Of a stretch of DNA of 64,000 nucleotides, positions 36,373-49,544 are shown in pieces. Position 1 is the stretch's first letter, and the number at the start of each line of letters is the position of its first letter. Source of the stretch: Sulfobacillus thermosulfidooxidans (lineage in GTDB: Bacteria > Bacillota > Sulfobacillia > Sulfobacillales > Sulfobacillaceae). The position numbers and the translations under genes are program-made. The notes beneath the pieces are model-generated. The model ran no database searches, was not told the origin of the DNA, and saw only the letters and a program-made list of their open reading frames with translations. Location of the stretch: positions 1,178,001 to 1,242,000 of the forward strand of contig NZ_LGRO01000001.1 of assembly GCF_001280565.1 (NCBI RefSeq), given 5' to 3'.

Positions 36373-36809
36373 AATCTCCACCTCCTTACCCTTAATCAAT
36401 CGGTTTTAATGATTCGAAGAGAACGAGGTTCAGGGCTTTCGCCCTAACTTGTATTTATCATAAGAATACGGCATGGAAAAATTTGATAAACGGCAATAAA
36501 AGGTAAATAAAGTCAAAGACAACAAAAAATTAAGAAAAACATCGGTATTTCGCATTAAAACGGGATTTTTTTGTTTTTTTTTCAATGAGAGGACCGGACC
36601 ATTGCCGTTAAAAGTCACGACACGTGTCTTTTCCAAACAACATGTTTTTAAGCCAATGTGGATTTCCCAATCCAAGGAATATCAAGAACGTCACGAGTTG
36701 CCTTTAAAGGCGTTCAGAGCAGAGAGGGAGGAAGTGATGCATATTTTTTAACACCACGGAAACTCTATGCCAATAAAGGCATTGCACAGGAATTGAGGGG
36801 CATGTACAA
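36373..36809. other. AT-rich intergenic region, no gene seen
   Basis: About 440 bp between the divergent SPW-repeat and SSS-transporter genes. It is A/T-rich with several homopolymer runs (36560-36580) and holds the palindrome GACACGTGTC at about 36623. The frame at 36430-36675 on the minus strand has low-complexity sequence and no ribosome site. Promoters of both genes should lie here. Confidence 0.5.
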
Positions 36810-38372
36810 TTGGCTGTTCTCAGCAGTTTCCTTCTTTACACGGGTTTCTTAATCCTAATAACTCGGCGAAGCGATATGAAGACCATCCCTATTGAGGCAT
36901 TTCGAGAAGGCAATCGGCAGCTTGGATCATGGACAATCTTTCTCATGGTTACCGCTTTATGGAGCTCGTCCGTGATTGTCGTCGAGATTGACACGGCATA
37001 CCGCTGGGGCGTGGGAGCCATCTGGTATGGGATTAGTGTTGGTCTAATGTCCCTCTTGGTTTCTCTATTAATTCCGTGGTTTCTCCGCCATCATTACGTT
37101 TCCAACAGCGATTTGTTAGGACAACGATTTGGGGGCACTGTCCGACGTTTAACCGGCATCGTTATTGGGATAACCTTTCCTATTTTTGCATTGTCCAATG
37201 CCTTGGCCGCCGGAGCTCTCGTGCATATCTTGCTGCACTGGCCGCTTTGGGTGACACTATTGATTACGACCGCGTCATTGGTAGCCTATATCCAATTTGC
37301 CGGCATAATGTCCCTAGCCAAGACACAAGGCATGAATTTAGCGATGGTTATTATCTCGCTCATATTAGCTGGCATAAAACTTGCCCAACAGGTTCGTCAC
37401 CATCACGGGCCATTTCTTGATATTCCGAGGCCGACATTTTGGCATCTCTTCGGAATTAGCCATGGGACCATTTGGGTTTGGTTTGGCATGAATATTTTAA
37501 ACGTGTTCTCCGCTCAAGCAGAAATTCAAACCGTGGCAGCATCGAAAACGCGTCTCGCTGGCCAACGCGCCATTTGGTTATCAACGGCCTTACTCATATT
37601 AATTACCATCATTAGCGTTTGGCTAGGCATTCAAGCCCGCATATTAATGGGGTATTCAAACCAAGACGGTTTAATGGCATTTTTTAATCTTATACTCCGA
37701 GGTAGTTCATCAGGTTTTGATGTGATTTTCAGCTTAGGTGTATGGGCCTTGGCCCTCACTTGGTGTGGACCATTACTTTTTTCAGGAGCAATTAGCGTTG
37801 GCAGCGATGTCATCAACCGTTCCCGCAGTGTGCGCACGCTTCGCTGGGCCCTAATTATCGAAGCCATATTAATGGTGTTATATACCACGATGCGCCCTGA
37901 TAATATTGCATGGTGGCGTGTGTTTGGCCTGACTCTTCGTAATGCCGCGGTTGTCGGGCCAACAATGGCTGTTATTCTATGGGATGATTTAAATCCCACC
38001 GCTGTGACAATAGCGATTATAGGCGGTATTGGCGTGGGATTGGGTTTTAATGCGTGGACAGATTTTTCTGTGACACATTTTGTCTGGGGCATTAATCCAA
38101 TGTGGACCGCCGCCACAACCAGCTTTATTATTCTCGCACTTTCCCGTTTGTTGACGCAGCATCAATATGGCTCTGCATTCGCAGGGACAGGACTTTGGCT
38201 TTTATTCGCCATACTCTTGATTAAGGCAGAATACAAAATATTTTCTCCTGGTCTTGCCGGTCTCGGACTCTTAGTATTGGGCATGTCATTTATGATTTTT
38301 GCCTGGTGGCGAACGCGATCCTCTGACTCACCTGACATCGCGACTTCTATTCTTAAGCCCGAAGGGCACTAG
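36810..38372 (+). CDS. Sodium:solute symporter (SSS) family protein
   Basis: A 520-residue membrane protein with about 13 helices. The SSS-type features are the start of helix 2 (WTIFLMVTALWSSSVIVVEIDTAYRWG, in parts), the long first loop with FREGNRQLGSW, and YVSNSDLLGQRFG after helix 3. It would import an organic acid, amino acid or similar solute with a cation. The start is TTG at 36810, nine bases after GAGGGG; no ATG in frame lies before the first helix. It is convergent with tag. Confidence 0.78.
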   Translation: MAVLSSFLLYTGFLILITRRSDMKTIPIEAFREGNRQLGSWTIFLMVTALWSSSVIVVEIDTAYRWGVGAIWYGISVGLMSLLVSLLIPWFLRHHYVSNSDLLGQRFGGTVRRLTGIVIGITFPIFALSNALAAGALVHILLHWPLWVTLLITTASLVAYIQFAGIMSLAKTQGMNLAMVIISLILAGIKLAQQVRHHHGPFLDIPRPTFWHLFGISHGTIWVWFGMNILNVFSAQAEIQTVAASKTRLAGQRAIWLSTALLILITIISVWLGIQARILMGYSNQDGLMAFFNLILRGSSSGFDVIFSLGVWALALTWCGPLLFSGAISVGSDVINRSRSVRTLRWALIIEAILMVLYTTMRPDNIAWWRVFGLTLRNAAVVGPTMAVILWDDLNPTAVTIAIIGGIGVGLGFNAWTDFSVTHFVWGINPMWTAATTSFIILALSRLLTQHQYGSAFAGTGLWLLFAILLIKAEYKIFSPGLAGLGLLVLGMSFMIFAWWRTRSSDSPDIATSILKPEGH

Positions 38373-38409
38373 AAGCCAATTAACCAGCGATGGGTCACAT
38401 GACACATCT

Positions 38410-38991
38410 TCACACATGAAGAGTCTTGGGATGACTGAGCACGGAATAGCGATCACAACTGGTGATGTGATCCATCACCACACCAACAGCTTGACAATAA
38501 GAATAACACACTGTAGGCCCCACAAATTGAAATCCCCGGCGTTTTAAATCGCGACTCAAGCGGTTGGACAGTGATGAATAAGGGGGTATTTGATCACACG
38601 ACGCATATTGATGAATTTCTGGAATGTAGTGAACAAATGACCATAAATATTTAGCAAACGATCCCCATTCCGCTTGGACCCGTATAAAAGCCTTCGCATT
38701 ATTGATTGCCGCTTGCATTTTTAACCGGTTACGAATTAACAGCGGGTTCGATAATAATCGTTCCATATCAGTATGATTAAATTGGGCGACAAGTTCAGGG
38801 ATAAAATCACCAAAGGCTCGCCGAAATTCCTTGCGTTTTTTGAGCACGATCAGCCAACTTAATCCGGCTTGCATACTCTCCAACACTAGCATTTCAAATA
38901 GTTTGTTATCATTTGTAACCGGAACCCCCCATTCATCATCATGATACGCTTGATATAAGGGATCCTTTTTGGCCCAACGACAGTCTGCCAT
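38410..38991 (-). CDS. tag: DNA-3-methyladenine glycosylase I
   Basis: A 193-residue base-excision repair enzyme that removes 3-methyladenine from alkylated DNA. The family pattern is clear: CRWAKKDPLYQAYHDDEWG (residues 4-22), LFEMLVLESMQAGLSW (in parts, about 31-46), with catalytic Glu38, and FVGPTVCYSYCQAVGVV (about 156-172). The zinc ligands are Cys4, His17, and the His and Cys of MDHITSCD near the end. GGAGAGGG six bases before the ATG fits well. It lies near two other DNA-repair genes (tatD, udg). Confidence 0.93.
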   Translation of the reverse strand: MADCRWAKKDPLYQAYHDDEWGVPVTNDNKLFEMLVLESMQAGLSWLIVLKKRKEFRRAFGDFIPELVAQFNHTDMERLLSNPLLIRNRLKMQAAINNAKAFIRVQAEWGSFAKYLWSFVHYIPEIHQYASCDQIPPYSSLSNRLSRDLKRRGFQFVGPTVCYSYCQAVGVVMDHITSCDRYSVLSHPKTLHV

Positions 38992-39011
38992 CGATAACCC
39001 TCTCCTAATCT

Positions 39012-39080
39012 CAAGTACCTATATACTTGCGCCTTCTTACCGCCGAATACTCCGTCGTGGCAGACTCTGACCTTAGGCGA
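39012..39080. other. Possible structured element sharing blocks with 15244-15270
   Basis: CCGTCG (39052-39057) followed 11 bases later by GACCTTAGGCGA (39069-39080) repeats the arrangement seen at 15244-15270. Nearby, CAAGTA (39012-39017) and TACTTG (39024-39029) form a small hairpin. The 39000-39218 interval between tag and tatD otherwise holds no gene. Confidence 0.35.
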
Positions 39081-39218
39081 ACGTATATCACCATTTTGTG
39101 CGTGGATTAGTGAATCATGGACCATTTCCAGGTCCCTTCGCACCGATAACATACTAAATGATTTTAATTGTTCAATGAAAGAGCGTGTTGAGAGTAGCGT
39201 TAGTGGTTATTTGCCCAC

Positions 39219-39995
39219 TTATGATGTGTGATCTGGCAGTTCCAGGTTAAATAACCTACGGGCATTTAAAGTTGTTTGCCATGCCCAGTCGTGCCGATAA
39301 GGAAAAGTGTGATTTAAGTAATGGACCAGTTCGGCAATGTCTTTTGGTTCACTGACTGATTTGTCAGGATGATGAGGCCACGGACTGTCTGTCTCGAGTA
39401 CGATACGCGTAGGGGGAAGCAACGACCATAAGAATTGATCCCGCTGACGCCAAATCATATCCGGAGTCACGCCAACAAAATATTGGCGATGCACAATTTC
39501 TATGATAATTTCTTTAGGCGCTTTCAGCCAGTGAAAGACAACGCGATGCAAATTAGGGAACTCTTCTAAAATCCTTAGCATTGGTTCAGTGCTGGCATGA
39601 ACAGCATGAATAATGACCGGAAGATTTTTGCGTTCTGCCCATCCCAGCTGAATATATAGCCCGTCCCAATTCCGGTTGAATTCCTGCCGTGTTAAAAATC
39701 GGTAAGTTGGCAACCCTATTTCGCCTATAGCAGCAATGGGTTCTTGCTCAAGAAGATGAGCAACTTCTTGAATATCATTTAGCGAATAAGGATACTCGGG
39801 ATGCAATCCAATACTGCGTAAAAAACGTAAACCAAGTGGCGCCAGGATTTTAAGGCTTTGCGATTGCTGGTAATAGGCTTTAGGCCCTGTTGCAACAAGT
39901 ACCCAGTGCGTGACACCGCGGTCGACCGCGCGTTGTCCGACATCTTTGAGATAATGAATTTGTTCTACATGTACATGTGTATCCCAAATTTCCAT
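39219..39995 (-). CDS. TatD family metal-dependent hydrolase
   Basis: A 258-residue amidohydrolase-fold protein of the TatD group, whose members act as 3'-5' exonucleases or other phosphoesterases. Metal ligands visible are DTHVHVE at the N terminus (residues 5-11), GEIGLPT (about 92-98), the His of IIHAVHAS (about 128), the His of VVFHWLKAP (about 152) and the Asp of LETDSPWPH (about 202). The ribosome site is poor. It is divergent from udg with 81 bp between the starts, and both are near tag. Confidence 0.85.
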   Translation of the reverse strand: MEIWDTHVHVEQIHYLKDVGQRAVDRGVTHWVLVATGPKAYYQQSQSLKILAPLGLRFLRSIGLHPEYPYSLNDIQEVAHLLEQEPIAAIGEIGLPTYRFLTRQEFNRNWDGLYIQLGWAERKNLPVIIHAVHASTEPMLRILEEFPNLHRVVFHWLKAPKEIIIEIVHRQYFVGVTPDMIWRQRDQFLWSLLPPTRIVLETDSPWPHHPDKSVSEPKDIAELVHYLNHTFPYRHDWAWQTTLNARRLFNLELPDHTS

Positions 39996-40076
39996 AACTG
40001 CATTATGGCATATTTATTGTAGGAGATTCAGAACATAATCCACTGAAAATTTATTGAACAAGGAAGGATTTTTGAG

Positions 40077-40781
40077 ATGGACGATAGCGAACTGCTTCAG
40101 ATTCAACAAGCTACGATTATGTGCCGTCAATGTCCTCGTCTTGTCCATTGGCGAGAACAGGTCGCCACCCAAAAGATCAAGCGGTTTCGCGATCAAGAGT
40201 ATTGGGGGAAGCCACTAGCTGGATTTGGCGATCCTCATGCTCAAGTCGTCATTATTGGTCTTGCCCCTGCTGCTCATGGTGGCAACCGTACTGGTCGTAT
40301 GTTTACGGGGGATGATTCGGCAAGTTGGCTAATCAATGCCTTATATGAGACAGGATTTGCCAATCAAAGAACAAGCGAACATAAAGATGATGGATTGGTG
40401 CTAAACCATGTGTATATCACGGCTGCAGTGCGTTGTGCGCCACCACAAAATAAACCTACGCGCCAAGAAGCTGCCAATTGTTTTCACTTTTTGGTTGAAG
40501 AGCTGGACGTTCTTAAACCTCGAATCGTAATAGTTCTCGGCCGCTTTGCTTTTGAAGCTTTTCGCCGATATCTTAATAATCGCGGCATAAACACCCATGC
40601 ACTCAGCTTTACTCATGGAAAACAAGAAACTTTGACGATTAATTCTCACACGCTTACTTTGTTAATGTCTTATCATCCTAGCCGCCAAAATACGCAGACG
40701 AAAAAATTAACCCGCGACATGTTTCTAGAGATTTTTCAACGAGCGCAAAACATTTTACATGACCAAGCCCGTTGTTATTGA
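40077..40781 (+). CDS. Uracil-DNA glycosylase, family 5 (UdgB type)
   Basis: A 234-residue [4Fe-4S] glycosylase removing uracil and other deaminated bases from DNA. The [4Fe-4S] Cys residues appear in CRQCP (residues 16-20), VRCAPP (about 121) and ANCFHFL (about 137). The active-site motif GLAPAAHGGNRTGRMFTGD (about 61-79) is that of family 5 rather than family 4, and MSYHPSRQNT (about 202-211) is the second motif. AAGGAAGG nine bases before the ATG supports the start. Such enzymes are common in thermophiles, where cytosine deamination is fast. Confidence 0.9.
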   Translation: MDDSELLQIQQATIMCRQCPRLVHWREQVATQKIKRFRDQEYWGKPLAGFGDPHAQVVIIGLAPAAHGGNRTGRMFTGDDSASWLINALYETGFANQRTSEHKDDGLVLNHVYITAAVRCAPPQNKPTRQEAANCFHFLVEELDVLKPRIVIVLGRFAFEAFRRYLNNRGINTHALSFTHGKQETLTINSHTLTLLMSYHPSRQNTQTKKLTRDMFLEIFQRAQNILHDQARCY

Positions 40782-40827
40782 AAACCCAATAATATAAGCA
40801 CTATGCACAAATAAAAATCTAATTTGT

Positions 40828-40856
40828 TTGTCAATTTATGATAGTATGATGATAAT
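40828..40856 (+). promoter_or_regulatory. Probable sigma-A type promoter of the 40959 gene
   Basis: TTGTCA (40828-40833) and GATAAT (40851-40856) are spaced by 17 bases, about 100 bases before the small gene and the NCS1 permease leader. Confidence 0.45.
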
Positions 40857-40958
40857 TATTGGCAATACAATCCATGCTTTGCGTGCGTTCACTGCTAACT
40901 TTTTAACACCTTAACCCTATGTGGCGTTATGCACAACTTCTATAAGGTAGGAGGGTGA

Positions 40959-41195
40959 ATGATGGTGGATAACTTTAGTGAATTTGAACGGTTATTGGCG
41001 CGTTATCAACTTGCATGGGAACAATGGGATTGGGCAGACACTTTGCATCAAGAGCAAGCCAACGCCGAATTAACTGCGGCTGTGACGGCTCTTAATACGT
41101 ATATACAAGAACAAAAAGGGTTGAGAGGGATCCCAACCCGTTCTCGTCATCATACAGTTCTCTATCCTCGATTTCGACGTCATCAGGTCTCATAA
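40959..41195 (+). CDS. Small hypothetical protein before the NCS1 permease
   Basis: A 78-residue protein that I do not recognise. Residues 3-55 are predicted helical and acidic (SEFERLLARYQLAWEQWDWA, TAAVTALNTYIQEQ), and the last 20 are strongly basic (RSRHHTVLYPRFRRH). It has no signal or membrane segment. AGGAGGGTGA directly before the ATG-ATG start is strong. It precedes the permease by 172 bp that contain the helix described at 41257-41360, so the two may be co-transcribed. Confidence 0.6.
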   Translation: MMVDNFSEFERLLARYQLAWEQWDWADTLHQEQANAELTAAVTALNTYIQEQKGLRGIPTRSRHHTVLYPRFRRHQVS

Positions 41196-41256
41196 AGTCA
41201 AAGACTTCTAAATTTGGCCAAGTTGTTCCAGACAAAATTAGATTAAAAACCACCCA

Positions 41257-41360
41257 TAGGCATCCTCCTTGACTTCGCGTATGATGTTTTGGGACATACT
41301 ATGTCCGCATGTGTATATTGCGCTCATCTATGCGACAGTGGTATTGAAGGAGGATGCCTA
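41257..41360 (+). promoter_or_regulatory. Leader RNA able to mask the NCS1 permease ribosome site
   Basis: TAGGCATCCTCCTT (41257-41270) is the exact reverse complement of AAGGAGGATGCCTA (41347-41360), which contains the Shine-Dalgarno of the permease. The 76 enclosed bases can form inner stems: GGACAT-ACT-ATGTCC at about 41295-41309, and TCGCGTATGATG (about 41274) with CATCTATGCGA (about 41325) allowing wobble and a bulge. The arrangement is that of a translation-controlling riboswitch or regulator-bound leader. It does not match the purine or TPP riboswitch patterns I know. Confidence 0.5.
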
Positions 41361-41367
41361 CACCGTA

Positions 41368-42801
41368 ATGGTTTCTCAAGCAAATGACGACCTGACATAT
41401 ATTAATCGAGACATTGCCCCCACAACTCCCGCGCAACGACAATGGTCACTGTATAACTATCTCAGCTTATGGATCGGCATGGCGCATAATATTCCTACGT
41501 ATCTTATGGCTGGTGGATTTATCGTTCTGGGTCTTAGTTGGTGGCAAGCGATTTTAACCGTTCTTATTGGAAACTTAATTGTTTTAATCCCCATTCTATT
41601 AAATGCTCACCCTGGGACCAAATATGGTATTCCTTTTCCTGTTTTGGCGCGAGCGTCTTTTGGCGTTATCGGTGCAGGTATTCCAGCTGTTTTGAGAGCT
41701 TTGGTTGGGGCCGGATGGTTCGGAATAGAAACTGCTATTGGAGGACAGGCCATCCAAACTTTTCTCTTACTCATCGTTCCTGATTGGAATCACTTTTCTA
41801 ACACAGGAACATTTCTGGGAATGAATTTGGGTGGATGGATTAGCTTTTTATTATTTTGGTTTCTTAACGTATGGATTATTTATCACGGTATTCAAGCGGT
41901 TAAACGGTTTGAAGCATGGGCTGGTCCTCTCGTCTTATTATTGGGTGTTGGTCTGTTAATTTGGGCTGTATCAGCTGCTCATGGCTTTGGACCGTTGCTG
42001 CAAGCACCAGCAAAAGTGCATGGTGCGGCATTTTGGGCCGTGGAAATTCCCGCGTTAACCAGTGTCGTCGGATTTTGGGCCACTTTATCTCTCAATATTC
42101 CGGATTTTACCCGCTTTGCTAAGAGTCAAAAAGCTCAAGAATGGGGTCAGGCACTAGGACTCCCGTTAACCATGACCATATTTTCGGGGATTGGTGTTCT
42201 CGTCACATCGGCGACGATTGTGGTGTTTCATCATGCCATTTCCGATCCCATTACACTCTTAGGTCATTTTCATAATGTATGGATTTTGGTCATTTCGTTA
42301 GGAGCTGTGGTCGTGGCCACGTTATCGGTCAATGTCGCGGCGAACATTGTGTCACCTGCTTATGATTTAATTCAATTATTTCCGCGGCATTTGACATTTG
42401 CACGAGGTGGCCTTATCACTGGTATTTTGGGAATACTCATGGCTCCATGGTTACTCATCTCGAATCCACATATTTATATTTTTACGTGGTTAAATGTGTA
42501 TTCGGGATTTCTTGGTCCGATCGCCGCTATCCTGATTGCAGATTATTGGGTGTTCCGTCATAGACAACTTAATGTGAAGGAACTTTATGAGCATCACGGT
42601 CAATATTTTTATCTAAAAGGCTACAATCCTCGAGCTATTTGGGCTTTAGTTGCAGGAATTATCGTTTCTCTGATTGGTAAGGTGGTACCGTCATTGAGTT
42701 GGCTCTTTAATTATTCATGGTTTGTCGGATTTATTGTGGCTTTTATTGTTTACTTAATATTGATGTATAGCCATTATGGTTCGTCTATGGCATCGAATTG
42801 A
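41368..42801 (+). CDS. NCS1 family permease (hydantoin/allantoin/uracil type)
   Basis: A 477-residue, roughly 12-helix symporter. It matches the Mhp1/PucI/FurE-like branch: YINRDIAPTTPAQRQWSLYNYLSLWIGMAHNIPTY (in parts, residues 12-46), GIPFPVLARASFG (about 90-102), GAGWFGIETAIGGQAI (about 115-130, with the Trp and Gln of the substrate site) and NIPDFTRFAKSQKAQEWGQ (in parts, about 245). The ATG at 41368 follows AAGGAGG by 14 bases, and no in-frame start is closer. The longer frame to 41269 would translate the leader helix. It imports a nucleobase, hydantoin or allantoin-like compound by inference. Confidence 0.88.
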   Translation: MVSQANDDLTYINRDIAPTTPAQRQWSLYNYLSLWIGMAHNIPTYLMAGGFIVLGLSWWQAILTVLIGNLIVLIPILLNAHPGTKYGIPFPVLARASFGVIGAGIPAVLRALVGAGWFGIETAIGGQAIQTFLLLIVPDWNHFSNTGTFLGMNLGGWISFLLFWFLNVWIIYHGIQAVKRFEAWAGPLVLLLGVGLLIWAVSAAHGFGPLLQAPAKVHGAAFWAVEIPALTSVVGFWATLSLNIPDFTRFAKSQKAQEWGQALGLPLTMTIFSGIGVLVTSATIVVFHHAISDPITLLGHFHNVWILVISLGAVVVATLSVNVAANIVSPAYDLIQLFPRHLTFARGGLITGILGILMAPWLLISNPHIYIFTWLNVYSGFLGPIAAILIADYWVFRHRQLNVKELYEHHGQYFYLKGYNPRAIWALVAGIIVSLIGKVVPSLSWLFNYSWFVGFIVAFIVYLILMYSHYGSSMASN

Positions 42802-42821
42802 CCCGTGTGGCATGTGTGAGA

Positions 42822-42854
42822 AATCTCGCGACCGATGGTTGCGGGATTTTTTTT
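42822..42854 (+). terminator. Terminator of the NCS1 permease gene
   Basis: AATCTCGCGACC (42822-42833) pairs with GGTTGCGGGATT (42837-42848) using two G-U pairs, followed by a T8 run. Confidence 0.8.
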
Positions 42855-43010
42855 GAATTTGTTAGTCATGGGTATGAAGACAAGCGAAGTTGGATATGTT
42901 GAAAGCGAGAATCAGTAATCAATTTTGAGCAATTTGGCGCATATGACTAACATTTGCTTGTAAATAGCTTTATTCGGGAGAATCACTTTGTTTTGGTGAA
43001 TTTTTAGATA

Positions 43011-43040
43011 TAGACAGCATGGTTGAGGCGGTGTTATTAT
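43011..43040 (+). promoter_or_regulatory. Probable rRNA operon promoter
   Basis: TAGACA (43011-43016), an 18-base spacer and TATTAT (43035-43040), about 125 bases before the 16S gene. The upstream 150 bases are A/T-rich and hold no gene. The transcribed leader has CCTTGAAAACT at about 43098, a sequence common in Firmicute rRNA leaders. Confidence 0.5.
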
Positions 43041-43164
43041 ATCAAAGCTGTCCGACAGGGCAGCACGGCCACGAGGTGAAGGCCTCGGGTAGTCGGTCCT
43101 TGAAAACTATATCGTCATGGTGAAGATGAGATTAGACAGCATCAATGATGTCAGCAGATAAACG

Positions 43165-47672
<4,508 letters not shown>

Positions 47673-47707
47673 GTGAAGTTGTGAGGGTCCGAGACCCTCC
47701 ACGTATT

Positions 47708-47822
47708 GTCGGTGCCTCAGGTGGCGTGTGTTGACCCGTTCCCATCTCGCACACGGTCGTCCCCCACGCCGCCGCTGGTGGTACTGGATCCGTCGGGATC
47801 TGGGAGGCCCAGTCGTGCCGAC
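47708..47822 (+). rRNA. rrf: 5S ribosomal RNA
   Basis: A 115-base gene. The conserved ACCCGTTCCCATCTCGCACACGG loop (in part) is at about 47733. The ends pair as GTCGGTGC with GTGCCGAC using wobble pairs (helix I). It lies 35 bases after 23S and is followed at once by a terminator. Confidence 0.93.
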
Positions 47823-47832
47823 TGCTTATTTA

Positions 47833-47867
47833 AACCCGCTGAATATCCATCAGCGGGTTGTTTTTTT
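47833..47867 (+). terminator. Terminator of the rRNA operon
   Basis: AACCCGCTGA (47833-47842) and TCAGCGGGTT (47850-47859) form a perfect 10-bp stem followed by GTTTTTTT. Confidence 0.9.
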
Positions 47868-47874
47868 ATAAAGT

Positions 47875-48753
47875 TTAGATATTAGGAACAGCCTCAGCTA
47901 ATAACATACTGGCGAGAATAAGAGCGGCACCCAAAAGTGCCGAAAGACTCATCGTCTCGTGATAAGCAATAAAAGCAATTCCAGCGGCAAAAACTGGTTC
48001 CATGGTAAAAATCACGGCCACATAGGAAGCCGAGGTTAAACGTTGAAAACGTAATTGTGCCCAATAAGCAAACGCAGTACCCAAAAGTCCATTGACGATA
48101 ACTGCGACGAGCACTACCCCCGATGTGCCGTAACCAAAGCCATAAAGACCAGCATGAAGGGACATGACGAAGCTTAATAAGGCCACAGTCAAGAGTTCAA
48201 TGGTGGTAAGACTTATCGAATCATAGTCAATAGCCCATTTATCCACTGCGACAATCTGCATGGCTAAGAAGATAGCGCAGGCTAAAGTTTCGACGGTGCC
48301 TATAGAAAAGTGGCCTAGTTGGTGAATCCCATTTAAAAAGCCTAAACCGACGGTCGCGATCATAGCAGCAATCCATGTTCGCCATTGTGAGTGTTGGCGT
48401 AAAAAGAAAATGGCCATAATAGGAACCAAAATAACACTTAATCCCGTCAAAAAGGCCGAAACTGCCGGGTCAATTGTTTGTAATCCCAAGGTCTGTAATG
48501 CATATCCCAAAAACAGCAAAACCCCCAATGACGTTCCAGTCATCCACAATTTAAGATTATGCAAACTTTTTATACGGTCTCGATCCAAAAAAACAAACAC
48601 ACCCATGACCAAAGTCGCTAACAAGAAACGCATCGTCAGATAAGGGAAGACAGGGATTTTAGTTAAAGCCGCTTTCGTTAAGGTAAATGTGGCACCCCAA
48701 ATTAACGTCACCAATAGCAAGATACTATTAGCCCAAATTCTCGATGAAATCAA
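47875..48753 (-). CDS. DMT/EamA family transporter
   Basis: A 292-residue protein with ten predicted helices in two EamA repeats (about 7-140 and 150-288). The first begins LLLVTLIWGATFTLTKAAL, the usual WG-x-x-F motif of the drug/metabolite transporter family, and the second half ends FTMEPVFAAGIAFIAYHE (in parts), the EP-x-F-A motif. It probably exports a metabolite or amino acid. The start appears to be TTG at 48753, about 11 bases after AAGGAGC. It ends eight bases after the rRNA terminator on the opposite strand. Confidence 0.87.
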   Translation of the reverse strand: MISSRIWANSILLLVTLIWGATFTLTKAALTKIPVFPYLTMRFLLATLVMGVFVFLDRDRIKSLHNLKLWMTGTSLGVLLFLGYALQTLGLQTIDPAVSAFLTGLSVILVPIMAIFFLRQHSQWRTWIAAMIATVGLGFLNGIHQLGHFSIGTVETLACAIFLAMQIVAVDKWAIDYDSISLTTIELLTVALLSFVMSLHAGLYGFGYGTSGVVLVAVIVNGLLGTAFAYWAQLRFQRLTSASYVAVIFTMEPVFAAGIAFIAYHETMSLSALLGAALILASMLLAEAVPNI

Positions 48754-48791
48754 AAGTCAAGCGCTCCTTATATGACCCGCAGATAATGACT

Positions 48792-49370
48792 TCAATGTGA
48801 GGTATAACGCCGCTTATAATGCCGCAAACTTTTTTGCCGATTTCCGCATGTCTCCATCGAACACCATTTGCGTTTGCCACTTCGGTTGACAAAGTACGCT
48901 ATACATCGCGAACTTTCACATTGTTTTGTACGAGAAAGCATATCACTCGTTATCAATCCCATAAAGTCATACGATAACAGCGATAACAAACCAGCGGTGC
49001 CACCGCGATTAGGAACAGCAATGCGTTCAACATGGGTACCATGATCTACAAGAGAAAAGGTTAACGGACATTGTTGCGATACACCGCTTAGATAGTTAAA
49101 AAACAATACTCTCGATGCACTTCCGCCAAGAAATGCTCGCCCATACTGCCGAAACTGCTGCACTTGGGTCAAATCCCAGGTGCCTTGAGTTATCAGCCGC
49201 TCGCGCTGACTAGCCGATAACCATTGGTGCTGTTCCATATAGAGAATCCATTGCACAAGGTGGGACGGTGAGTCAATCAGATCTATTTCCTGTCCCCGGT
49301 AATGTTGCAGCGTGTTAAGAAAATTTAGAACCAAATGATCTCCTAGATTGGTAAAGTCTGGTTGTTTCAT
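48792..49370 (-). CDS. CGNR zinc-finger / ABATE domain regulator
   Basis: A 192-residue putative transcription regulator. The N-terminal 130 residues fit the ABATE stress-response domain (LVLNFLNTLQ near the start). The C-terminal CGNR zinc finger is complete: CESSRC, FVNRSGKRKWCSMETCGNRQK (in parts, about 152-180), with four Cys ligands. Such proteins often sit beside transporter genes. Here it lies between two DMT transporters, in line with one and divergent from the other at 49545, and may control either. Confidence 0.85.
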   Translation of the reverse strand: MKQPDFTNLGDHLVLNFLNTLQHYRGQEIDLIDSPSHLVQWILYMEQHQWLSASQRERLITQGTWDLTQVQQFRQYGRAFLGGSASRVLFFNYLSGVSQQCPLTFSLVDHGTHVERIAVPNRGGTAGLLSLLSYDFMGLITSDMLSRTKQCESSRCIAYFVNRSGKRKWCSMETCGNRQKSLRHYKRRYTSH

Positions 49371-49462
49371 GAGACGCCCTTATTTTCGTCATAGTCTGTC
49401 AATCACTTTCGCTCTTTCATTATAAGGCCAAAAATATCCAGATTGACAAATTAAATTCTAAC

Positions 49463-49490
49463 TGGACAACATAAATTAAAAGGTTATATT
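49463..49490 (+). promoter_or_regulatory. Probable promoter of the 49545 DMT gene
   Basis: TGGACA (49463-49468), a 16-base spacer and TATATT (49485-49490) lie in the A/T-rich interval between the divergent CGNR regulator and transporter genes. A TTGACA hexamer at 49443 has no matching -10. Confidence 0.4.
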
Positions 49491-49544
49491 GATATCATGA
49501 TGATTATGAGAAACCTCAATGTTATCAAAAGGGGCCCGAACTCC

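Noticed and set aside
36430-36675. 81-codon minus-strand frame in the AT-rich gap
   Set aside because: Low-complexity sequence, no Shine-Dalgarno, no recognisable domain.
41257-41360. Transposon terminal inverted repeats as an explanation for the 14-bp arms
   Set aside because: The repeat copies are only 76 bases apart, enclose no gene, and one arm is exactly the ribosome site of the permease.
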